From CAVYTF01 sp963708205 (GTDB lineage: Bacteria; Bacteroidota; Bacteroidia; Chitinophagales; Chitinophagaceae): 64,000 nt of DNA. A program made the position numbers and the translations under genes. This document shows positions 36,126 to 44,067 of the stretch, piece after piece (position 1 is the stretch's first letter; each line of letters begins with the position of its first letter). The stretch is from assembly GCA_963708205.1 (NCBI GenBank), contig OY970196.1, forward strand, positions 1,054,001-1,118,000, written 5' to 3'. The notes under the pieces were generated by a model, which did not search any database, was not told where the DNA came from, and was given only the letters and a program-made list of their open reading frames with translations.

Positions 36126-38756
36126 TTAGTAGTTTGGTAAAATTATTATGAATGTTGTGCTTTCGCCTTCTTTAGTTTCTACTTTTATCTCACCTCCATG
36201 CGCCTTCACAATATCGTAGCTCAAGCTCAACCCCAAGCCAGTTCCCTGCCCTGTTGGTTTTGTGGTGAAGAATGGCTGGAATATTTTGTCTAATACTTTT
36301 TGAGGTATGCCGTTGCCGTTGTCGGTCACACTTACTTCAACTTTGCCATTTATGTTTTTTGTGGTAACGGAGACTGTTGGTTCGTATCCTTCAATATTCA
36401 TTTTCTTTTTTTCATTCACTGCATAAAAAGCATTCGTCAATAAATTTAAAACAACTCTGCCAATATCCTGCGGAATGATATTTATTTTTCCAATACTTTC
36501 ATCAAAATCAGTTTTAAAATCTGCGTTGAAAGTTTTGTCTTTAGCGCGCAAGCCATGATAACTCAATCGCAGATATTCATCGCATAGTGCATTAATATCT
36601 GTTGGCTCTGTTGTTCCCGATGTTTGTCTTGAATGTTGCAACATCCCTTTTACAATAGCATCTGCACGCTTACCATGATGATTGATTTTTTCTTCATTAT
36701 TTATTACATCATTTGCAATGGCTTTTACTTCATCAACGTTTCCTTTATCTGCTTCCTCTTTTAATTCCTGAAGCAGTTCTTTATTCACTTCAGAAAAATT
36801 ATTCACGAAGTTTAAAGGGTTTTGAATTTCATGAGCGATGCCTGCAGTAAGTTCACCAAGGGAAGCCATCTTTTCGCTTTGCAACAATTGCCTTTGTGTT
36901 GATTGTAATTCAGTAAGTGTTTCTTCGGCTTTTTTTCTGGCTGCTTTTATTTCTATTAAATCAATCTTTGCCTGCCTTGCCTGTGCTTCTGCCTGTTTTA
37001 AATCATTGAAGCGGGTATAGGTTTGCTGAAACACTTTTCCAAAACGCATCAGCGTTTTGTTATCTTCTTCTGAATAAGGAATGCCTGAAAAATTTTCTAT
37101 GTACAAGCCAACAGTATCAAACAATACAGTTGATATGGCAAGACCGGGACAACTAAAATAATAGTCCTTCGCTTCATCCGGCACAGGAAATAACTTGAAA
37201 AGGTCCTGGTAAAATCTATTTTTTTCTTCAAAATTCAAATTGTTGGCAAAAAAATCTTTTCCTGTTGCTTTAGCTTCATTAAAACTGTTCCAATGTGCAC
37301 AATCGAAATAAGGAATGGTTACCTGGAAGGGAACCGCATGTTTATCAGCCAGCCAGATAAGCATGTCATCACTTTCTTTATAATCTATAATAAAACCGGT
37401 ATGCTCAACATTGATATTTAAGTGAACGAACTGTTCAAATACAATTTGAATTACTTCTTTAAGCTCTTCGCTTTTTTGCATGCCCATAGAGCGACTGCGA
37501 ACTCTTTCCAATGCAGCTTCAATCTGTGCTTCTCTTGCCTGTGCTTCAGCCTTTTGGAGATCGAGAAAGCGGGTATAGGTTTGCTCAAAAACAGCAGCAA
37601 ATCTTTTGAATACGTCATGAAATTCAGGACAAGGCTCCAAAGTAATAAATAACAAATTGCCTTGCGAAAAATTAGCGAGGTGATGTATTTGTGTTTTGGG
37701 TAAATCAAAACCGACGCTTACAGCATAATCGAAATAACCTTTGAAAGCCGGTATTGTTTTCAGATATTCATAATGCTCCTGCATTCTTTCGCCACGCAAT
37801 TCCAAAACAAAAAATGGTTCGCCATTTTGTTTCGACTCAACATAGCGTATAAAATTAGCATCTTCAGTGAGTGGAATATTTGGAACACCGTTAATGATAC
37901 TTCCATCCTGGGTACTCATCCATGAAGTGAATTCTTTATCATCTTTTTCCCAAATGTTATATCCGCAGCTATAAGCAGGTACTCCTAATGATTTTACCTG
38001 TTGAAATAATAATGCAGCTGCTTCTTTTAGCTCATCACTCTTTTGCATTGCCATTGTTCGTGCACGTACTCTTTCCAATGCTAACTGAATTTGAGATTCT
38101 CTTGCCTGCGCTTCGGCTTTTTCAATATCCAGATACCTTCGATATGCTAATTCAAACACTTTGAGAAAGCGTTTGAATAAACTAATGTCTTCTTCTTTTA
38201 AATGCTCATAGGTTGAAATGCCTAATGCAACAGGACCGAGTGAAAACCAATAATAATTTAATGAAGATGCAGTGTATAAAAAATCATCTATAAAAACATT
38301 GGTGGTTTTTTGATAAGCAAGCCAATCTTTTACTTCATCTCCGTTTATATGCCTGATAAAAAATTCACCTGCACCTTTTATCATTTGCGTAGCAAAAGCT
38401 TTATGTATTTCACTGTTTGTATAAGATGTTTCGGTAATGAATGTTTTATTATGTTTCGCATAATATTCATAATTCACGTACGTGCCTTTCTCTTTATAAA
38501 AGATGGCAGTTTGTACGTTTCGGATCTCTTTTACATGCAACATTTCCAGTTCATGTGAAATTGTTTTGCAAACAACCAGCATGTCCTCCGGCTTGTTCAT
38601 GCTCATGGCAACTGTTCTTACTCTTTCTAATGATGCTTCGATTTCAAGTTCTTTATTAACTTTTTTCGCAGCTTTTGAAAGTGTATTTTTTTCTTCGTCA
38701 CTGAGATTTTGTGATTGCTGAATAATATTCAATATGGATTGCAGATCCCCGTTCAT
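36126..38756 (-). CDS. Soluble sensor histidine kinase with three tandem input modules
   Basis: An 876-residue protein with no membrane helix. Three modules of about 190 residues each begin with a signature helix: LERVRTVAMSM (near residue 43), LERVRARTMAMQKSDEL (near 227) and LERVRSRSMGMQKSEEL (near 416). Each module ends in a KAEAQAR-type coiled helix. The sensor folds look GAF/SnoaL-like, but I do not assign them. A HisKA/HATPase core shared with three other kinases here follows (MASLGELTAGIAHEIQNPL, then FFTTKPTGQGTGLGLSLSYD). ATG at 38756 is preferred over TTG at 38777. It is first in the five-gene signalling operon; the 235-bp region upstream has no gene. Confidence 0.9.
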   Translation of the reverse strand: MNGDLQSILNIIQQSQNLSDEEKNTLSKAAKKVNKELEIEASLERVRTVAMSMNKPEDMLVVCKTISHELEMLHVKEIRNVQTAIFYKEKGTYVNYEYYAKHNKTFITETSYTNSEIHKAFATQMIKGAGEFFIRHINGDEVKDWLAYQKTTNVFIDDFLYTASSLNYYWFSLGPVALGISTYEHLKEEDISLFKRFLKVFELAYRRYLDIEKAEAQARESQIQLALERVRARTMAMQKSDELKEAAALLFQQVKSLGVPAYSCGYNIWEKDDKEFTSWMSTQDGSIINGVPNIPLTEDANFIRYVESKQNGEPFFVLELRGERMQEHYEYLKTIPAFKGYFDYAVSVGFDLPKTQIHHLANFSQGNLLFITLEPCPEFHDVFKRFAAVFEQTYTRFLDLQKAEAQAREAQIEAALERVRSRSMGMQKSEELKEVIQIVFEQFVHLNINVEHTGFIIDYKESDDMLIWLADKHAVPFQVTIPYFDCAHWNSFNEAKATGKDFFANNLNFEEKNRFYQDLFKLFPVPDEAKDYYFSCPGLAISTVLFDTVGLYIENFSGIPYSEEDNKTLMRFGKVFQQTYTRFNDLKQAEAQARQAKIDLIEIKAARKKAEETLTELQSTQRQLLQSEKMASLGELTAGIAHEIQNPLNFVNNFSEVNKELLQELKEEADKGNVDEVKAIANDVINNEEKINHHGKRADAIVKGMLQHSRQTSGTTEPTDINALCDEYLRLSYHGLRAKDKTFNADFKTDFDESIGKINIIPQDIGRVVLNLLTNAFYAVNEKKKMNIEGYEPTVSVTTKNINGKVEVSVTDNGNGIPQKVLDKIFQPFFTTKPTGQGTGLGLSLSYDIVKAHGGEIKVETKEGESTTFIIILPNY

Positions 38757-39012
38757 TTTTAGTTTGGTTTGAAGCAAAACGTTTTTGATGTTAAAGTCGA
38801 TTAATTATATTTATAACACAAGGCATTTGCAAAAAGTTATGATGGTGTGAATTTGCATTATTCATTTCTATTAATTAATCCGAAGCTACGTTTCTTATTG
38901 TTTTAATATCACACATAATACCTAATACAAGGAAAGACTTCATTAGCTATGCAGAATATCTATTATAAAGGATTATAGGTAATTACAGAAAATTCTCTAA
39001 TTTTTATCAAGT

Positions 39013-40098
39013 TTAATTTTTAACACACCTGAAACCAAGATTATTGCTGGCACTATTAATCTCGCCTTTACCTCTGCTGCCTGCACGATAACGAATGCAA
39101 TACTCATCACTGCATAAAAACGACCCACCTCTTTGCACGCGTTTGATTGTTCCAGGCTCATCAGGATCATAGCTATCATCAGGTCCTTGGGGATTTTTTT
39201 TAGGGCTGCTTTTGTAATAATCAGGGCGATAAAAATCATTGCACCACTCCCACACGTTTCCTTCCATATCATACAATCCCCATGCATTTGGCGGAAAAGA
39301 TTTTACAGGTGCTACTCCTGCAAAGCCATCTTCTTTTAAATCTTTCCATGGAAAATTTCCCTGAAAAATATTAGCAACATACTTGCCTCCTGGCTTGAGT
39401 TGATTACCCCAATAATATTTATCAAAATGTCTCCCTGCCCGGGCTGCATATTCCCATTCAGCTTCGGTGGGTAAACGTTTGCCTGCCCATTTGCAGTAAG
39501 CAACTGCATCTGTATAACATACTTGCACGACTGGCTCATTATCTTTCCCAACAATATTACTATGGACACCTTCAGGATGCCTCCAATTTGCGCCAGCGAC
39601 ATAAGTCCACCATTGCATTGGATCGTTTAAAGAAACCGGATGATTTGGCGGGGCAAAAACGCCTGAACCAGGAACCAGCTTATCGACAGGCACCCCCGGA
39701 TAATCAGCAGGATTTAGTTTTTGTTCTGCAACTGTAACATATTTTGTAGCTTTTATAAAAACTGCAAATTGAGCATTGGTAACTTCATGAGCATCCATCC
39801 AGAAACTATCTACTTCAACTATATGCAACGGCTTTGCATCAGGAAAATCATTTGAACCCATTACAAAATTTCCACCTTTAATAAAAACCATATCTTTTGT
39901 TGAACTCTCGCTGTTGCTTGCTATGCTTGTATTTGAAACTTTGAGCATTATAGCGCGTGAAGGATTTTTGCAAATTGCGCAGGTTTCTTTTTGATTATTT
40001 GTTTCCTTAGTTTTATCTGCATTATTTGCAGACACAGCATCATTACAACTTGTACAGACTAAATAAAAGATATAAAAAATCAGAAAACTTTGCTTCAT
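39013..40098 (-). CDS. Formylglycine-generating enzyme (SUMF1/FGE) family protein, secreted
   Basis: A 361-residue protein with an N-terminal export signal ending near VCTSCNDA, possibly a lipoprotein although the lipobox is imperfect. The FGE-sulfatase domain covers about residues 68-360 (MVFIKGGNFVMGSNDFPDA, GKRLPTEAEWEYAARAG, GNVWEWCNDFYRPDYY). Both catalytic cysteines are present with the same five-residue spacing as human SUMF1: Cys329 and Cys334 in GGSFLCSDEYCIRYR. That supports a true formylglycine-generating or related copper oxidase activity rather than a pseudoenzyme. No sulfatase gene is in the window. It is monocistronic. Confidence 0.88.
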   Translation of the reverse strand: MKQSFLIFYIFYLVCTSCNDAVSANNADKTKETNNQKETCAICKNPSRAIMLKVSNTSIASNSESSTKDMVFIKGGNFVMGSNDFPDAKPLHIVEVDSFWMDAHEVTNAQFAVFIKATKYVTVAEQKLNPADYPGVPVDKLVPGSGVFAPPNHPVSLNDPMQWWTYVAGANWRHPEGVHSNIVGKDNEPVVQVCYTDAVAYCKWAGKRLPTEAEWEYAARAGRHFDKYYWGNQLKPGGKYVANIFQGNFPWKDLKEDGFAGVAPVKSFPPNAWGLYDMEGNVWEWCNDFYRPDYYKSSPKKNPQGPDDSYDPDEPGTIKRVQRGGSFLCSDEYCIRYRAGSRGKGEINSASNNLGFRCVKN

Positions 40099-40254
40099 AA
40101 ATTATAATTATTGCACTATCTTTTTATTCAACAATTCAATTGGCTAATTTATAGTTATTTTTCAACAATGCTTCTTTTGGCAAGTATCTAATTGAACCAA
40201 CTCTTCAACAGATATTAAAAGCAGAATTTCCATTGGTGTGTAACAAATCCCAAG

Positions 40255-40284
40255 CGGTGTTAAGGGAGGGACTCGAACTTTATC
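40255..40284 (-). other. tRNA 3'-end-like fragment (possible old attachment site)
   Basis: On the minus strand this reads GTTCGAGTCCCTCCCTTAAC, the pattern of a tRNA T loop plus the 3' acceptor side. The 5' half of a T stem does not pair and no anticodon arm precedes it, so it is not a tRNA gene. Such pieces are left by integrase-mediated insertion at tRNA genes, but no integrase is seen here. Confidence 0.35.
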
Positions 40285-40734
40285 AGTACCGCATTAAAAT
40301 CAAATGATTTATAATTGGTAATTATTTATAAAGTATCTTAAATGTCGCGCATATCTGTTAGTCAAAATTAGTTTATAGCACAGATAAGTAATATCTTTTT
40401 TTAAAAAACGTCCTTACTTTTTCCCTAATACACGATTATTACTAACATTATTTGCAACGAGAAATGAGAGGTAAATATAAAGTGTTTCTTAACATACATC
40501 ATTTAAAAAGCGCTTTTAATTAGAACCCTTTGATATAATATAATTGACCAACACACTTACTTGCCCAGCATTCTTAAAAAAGACTCGATGTTCTGATGTT
40601 TTCTCACACTGAGGAAATTCTTCTAAAGACTATTATACATTATTAACCCTGTGAAAGTCCCTATGAAAATGGTGGCCGTTGGTAAATTAGCAGGATGTAA
40701 CACGCCTGCCTTTTTATGCGTAACCTTTAAATAA

Positions 40735-40762
40735 AAGGCGGAGAAAATTATTCTTCGTTTTT
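40735..40762 (+). terminator. Terminator-like hairpin upstream of the PPC-repeat protein
   Basis: Arms at 40735-40745 (AAGGCGGAGAA) and 40751-40761 (TTCTTCGTTTT) pair over 11 positions, three of them G-U, around an AATTA loop with a T-run. The sequence is clearly related to the perfect terminator at 43775-43806 after the next gene. No intact gene ends just upstream, so it may mark a lost gene. Confidence 0.5.
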
Positions 40763-40876
40763 CCTCACTAATACAAATTGATTATTGCTTTTAAATAAAG
40801 ATTGCTTAATATTTGCGAATTAATTCGTTTTAATTTTAGTACCTCATTTCTTAAAAATTAATTTAATACCTATTTT

Positions 40877-43747
40877 ATGAAACAAAAACTTCTACATGTT
40901 TTATTTGGATGTATGCTTTTCTTTATTGCTATTAATGCAAACTCCCAAGGCGGCACGTTGCCCCTAAACAGCAGCGTTAATGGCACCTTAACAAGTGCTA
41001 ATGGCACAGATGTCTATAGCATCACTACAACTGCTGACGGGTTGATACGGCTTACTTTTCATACTGTAAGCCCTGCTGATCTGTATGTGACATTGTATGA
41101 TAAAGACGGAACAACTGCGGTTAGCCCCAGTATTGAATCGTATAACAATTCTACCAATGGAGTTAATATAGATGGTCTTGCCAAAGGCACTTATTATGCA
41201 AAGATCACTGCCTACAACAGCAATACCTATGGTTCATATACACTTGCAGATAGTTTTTACACAGAGCCTGTAGCAAATGATGCAGAGCCAAATGGCACCT
41301 CGGCTACTGCATTAACATTGCCACTAAATGGCAATGCTGCAGGACATGTAGGTTTTTATTACAATAATCAAAGAGATACTGCAGACTGGTATAAAGTAAC
41401 TACCACTGCCAATGGCTTATTGCGTCTTACGCTTTCTACTTTAAGAACAAACAGCATTTACGCAAACAATGCATTGGATTTGGAATTTTATCTGTATGAT
41501 CACGATGGTACAACCGTTCTTGGAAGCACAGAAGTGTTTTCCGGAAACAATCCAACCACAGGCTATATTACTGTTGACGGTCTTGCCCCTGGCAGTTATT
41601 ACATAAAGATCCAGCCTTATAGCTCCAGTGAATTTGCCAGCTATAAACTCTCAGACAGCTTGTACACTGAACCTGTAGCAAATGATGCAGAACCAAATGG
41701 CACACCAGCCACTGCAGTAACTTTAGCAAGAAACAGCAGTACTACCGGGCAGCTGGGTTTTTATTACAATCAGGTGAGGGATTCTTTAGATTGGTATAAA
41801 GTAACTACGAATGCCAATGGCTTGCTTCGTATTGCTGTTTCTACCTTAAGAACAAGCGGACCTTACGCAAACAATGCATTGGATATGCTATTCTATCTCT
41901 ATGATCATGACGGCACTACGCTTCTTACAAGCGCAGAAGCGTTTAATGGTAATAATCCTGCTACAGCTTATATCACGTATGATGGTCTTGCTGCTGGTAC
42001 TTATTATATAAAGATTCAGCCATATTCTGCTAATGAATTTGGAAGCTATACGCTTACTGACAGCCTCTACACGCCTTCGGTAGCAAATGATAATGAGCCG
42101 GATAATACCCCCGCAACTGCTATAACATTACCGCAAAACGGAACGCTGACAGGCCAGGTTGGCTATTATTATAATCATGTGCGCGATACTACTGATTGGT
42201 ACAAAGTAACTACTACACAGGACGGTTTGCTGCGTCTTACGCTCACCACATCCAGAACAAACCGCACGTACAGCAATAACGGGCTTGATATGCTGATGTA
42301 TTTATATGATATTGACGGAACAACCTTATTAGGATCTAAGGAAGTTTATAGCGGCGGTAACCCTACCACAGATTCATTAAGTGTTGACAGGCTCGCAGCA
42401 GGTACTTATTATGTAAAATTAATACCTTACAGCAGTAACGAATTTGCAAACTATACTCTTTCAGATAACCTGCTCACTTATAACCCTAATGATAAGGAGC
42501 CCAATGATTATGCTTCTGAGGCGAGAACCATACCTGCAAATGAAACAACAACAGGGCATATAGGCTTTTACTTTAATGGCGGAGTAAAGGAAGATTATAC
42601 TGACTGGTTTAAGATCAATTATACAGGAACCGGCAATCTTAAAATCTTTTTTGATCTTCTGCCGCATTTAAGTGATGGTGGAATTGGCGACGTGTTTTTC
42701 CAGGTTTATAAAGATACAGCAGCAAGCCCTATTTTTAACCAGGAATTTTATGGAAGCAATGACTATTTTAATATTATCAATTTAAGTTCTCTTACAGAAG
42801 GGTATTATTACATAAAAATATTACCATACAGTTCCAATCCTTCTTACTTTACCGCGTATTCAATTCTTGATTCCTTCACACAAGTAGATAAAGCAAAGAT
42901 CCAACTGGTAAGTGTTGATAGTGCAGCAGATTGTTCAGGAACAAATTCAATAACGGTTTCCTGCTCTAAGAGCCATTCGCCTTATTCAGTAACACTGTAT
43001 CGCTTCGATTCTGTATATGCCAAACAAAATATCAACAAGGCTAAAATATCATTCACTTTCAGCAATCTTCCAACAGGACAATACTATGCAAAAGTCTATG
43101 GAGACGGCGCAACAGGCAATGCATTCGGTAAAACACCTGTAGATACTTTGATACCGGTTCCGACAGGACTTACTACAACAAACATTACCCAGACAAGCGC
43201 AACATTCAACTGGAATAAACTAAGCTGTGTGAATTATTATACTATAGAATACATGAAAGCCGGAGCAGCTAAGTGGACCTCAGTTGAGGTGAGTGATACA
43301 GTCACAAGTTATACAGTAACAGGATTGAAGAAAGGAACAGATTATGTTTGGAGAATGAACAGTGTTGACAGTTCGGATGGATTAATGGCAGGCAGTGCCT
43401 ACACACCTAACGTCGATTTTGCCACACCAAGCACTCAATCATTTATTGCAGGAGCTGATATGTTTAATACAAACAAAAATGATCTAATATCAGGAGCAAG
43501 CATTTATCCAAATCCTGCATCTTCCCAGTTGCATATAAGATTAGGTAATACAGATGCTAAAACAGCAGGTAAAGTATTGCTTGCATTGAAAGATGTTTCG
43601 GGGAAAATTGTTTGGAGTGCAGAAAATGCTAATGCTGCAGAAACTATGAATGTTGATGTAAGCAGATTACCAGGTGGCATTTATATGCTTCAGATAATAA
43701 AACAAGATGGAACAGTTTCTGTTCATAAAATAATCATTGCGAAATAG
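40877..43747 (+). CDS. Secreted PPC-repeat protein with FN3 and T9SS sorting domain
   Basis: A 956-residue surface or extracellular protein. The signal peptide is residues 1-23 (ending NANSQ). Five bacterial pre-peptidase C-terminal (PPC)-like beta domains fill about residues 25-665; units two to four (about 137 residues each) are very alike (GFYYNxxRDxxDWYKVTT, LYDHDGTT, GSYYIKIQPYS). A Cys-containing beta segment leads to an FN3 domain (about 765-855). The type A T9SS sorting domain starts SGASIYPNPASSQLHIRLG and ends IIIAK. No catalytic domain is present, so it is probably an adhesin or structural surface protein. The FN3-sorting tail resembles that of the 1890-residue protein at 49812. 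Confidence 0.88.
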   Translation: MKQKLLHVLFGCMLFFIAINANSQGGTLPLNSSVNGTLTSANGTDVYSITTTADGLIRLTFHTVSPADLYVTLYDKDGTTAVSPSIESYNNSTNGVNIDGLAKGTYYAKITAYNSNTYGSYTLADSFYTEPVANDAEPNGTSATALTLPLNGNAAGHVGFYYNNQRDTADWYKVTTTANGLLRLTLSTLRTNSIYANNALDLEFYLYDHDGTTVLGSTEVFSGNNPTTGYITVDGLAPGSYYIKIQPYSSSEFASYKLSDSLYTEPVANDAEPNGTPATAVTLARNSSTTGQLGFYYNQVRDSLDWYKVTTNANGLLRIAVSTLRTSGPYANNALDMLFYLYDHDGTTLLTSAEAFNGNNPATAYITYDGLAAGTYYIKIQPYSANEFGSYTLTDSLYTPSVANDNEPDNTPATAITLPQNGTLTGQVGYYYNHVRDTTDWYKVTTTQDGLLRLTLTTSRTNRTYSNNGLDMLMYLYDIDGTTLLGSKEVYSGGNPTTDSLSVDRLAAGTYYVKLIPYSSNEFANYTLSDNLLTYNPNDKEPNDYASEARTIPANETTTGHIGFYFNGGVKEDYTDWFKINYTGTGNLKIFFDLLPHLSDGGIGDVFFQVYKDTAASPIFNQEFYGSNDYFNIINLSSLTEGYYYIKILPYSSNPSYFTAYSILDSFTQVDKAKIQLVSVDSAADCSGTNSITVSCSKSHSPYSVTLYRFDSVYAKQNINKAKISFTFSNLPTGQYYAKVYGDGATGNAFGKTPVDTLIPVPTGLTTTNITQTSATFNWNKLSCVNYYTIEYMKAGAAKWTSVEVSDTVTSYTVTGLKKGTDYVWRMNSVDSSDGLMAGSAYTPNVDFATPSTQSFIAGADMFNTNKNDLISGASIYPNPASSQLHIRLGNTDAKTAGKVLLALKDVSGKIVWSAENANAAETMNVDVSRLPGGIYMLQIIKQDGTVSVHKIIIAK

Positions 43748-43774
43748 GTAAACCAATCACTAACTTTTAAATAC

Positions 43775-43806
43775 AAGGCGAAGAAATTATTCTTCGCCTT
43801 TTTTAT
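43775..43806 (+). terminator. Rho-independent terminator of the PPC-repeat protein gene
   Basis: A perfect 11-bp stem, AAGGCGAAGAA (43775-43785) with TTCTTCGCCTT (43790-43800), has loop ATTA and a following T-run. It starts 28 bp after the stop codon. The rest of the 320-bp gap to 44067 shows no gene. Confidence 0.88.
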
Positions 43807-44067
43807 TTTGTAATTTTTTAAGCCCCGCTGCAATAAGTTTTAAGCATTAAAAGAAAAAGAAGAGTTTTTAGGATTGTATTTTATGATTTTGAATATCCAG
43901 TTATCAAAAAAATCACCCCAAAGGTTTCATTGATTGAATTTTCACATGTTTACGATAACTAGCTGTAGATAACCAGGGATGCATCTTTAAAAGATAAAGT
44001 TGTATTCATCTTCCTTTGCTTCTACCTGAAACATTTACTGATTTCAATGTTTTGTCTGTTTTATCTG

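Larger units (their letters stand above)
40099..40876. other. Gene-free stretch of 778 bp with two structured elements
   Basis: No convincing gene. It contains a tRNA T-arm-like remnant on the minus strand (40255-40284) and a terminator-like hairpin on the plus strand (40735-40762), described separately. A weak promoter-like AATATTTG lies near 40811-40818, one mismatch from TAnnTTTG, and could serve the secreted protein at 40877. The remainder is AT-rich and featureless by eye. Confidence 0.5.

Noticed and set aside
40165..40312. Short plus-strand frame reading LREGLELYQ
   Set aside because: REGLE-type peptides are a common false translation of the antisense of a tRNA T arm, and the frame has no start or recognisable protein.
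40255..40330. Complete tRNA gene on the minus strand
   Set aside because: The T stem does not pair and no anticodon or D arm can be drawn; only a 3'-end-like piece is present.
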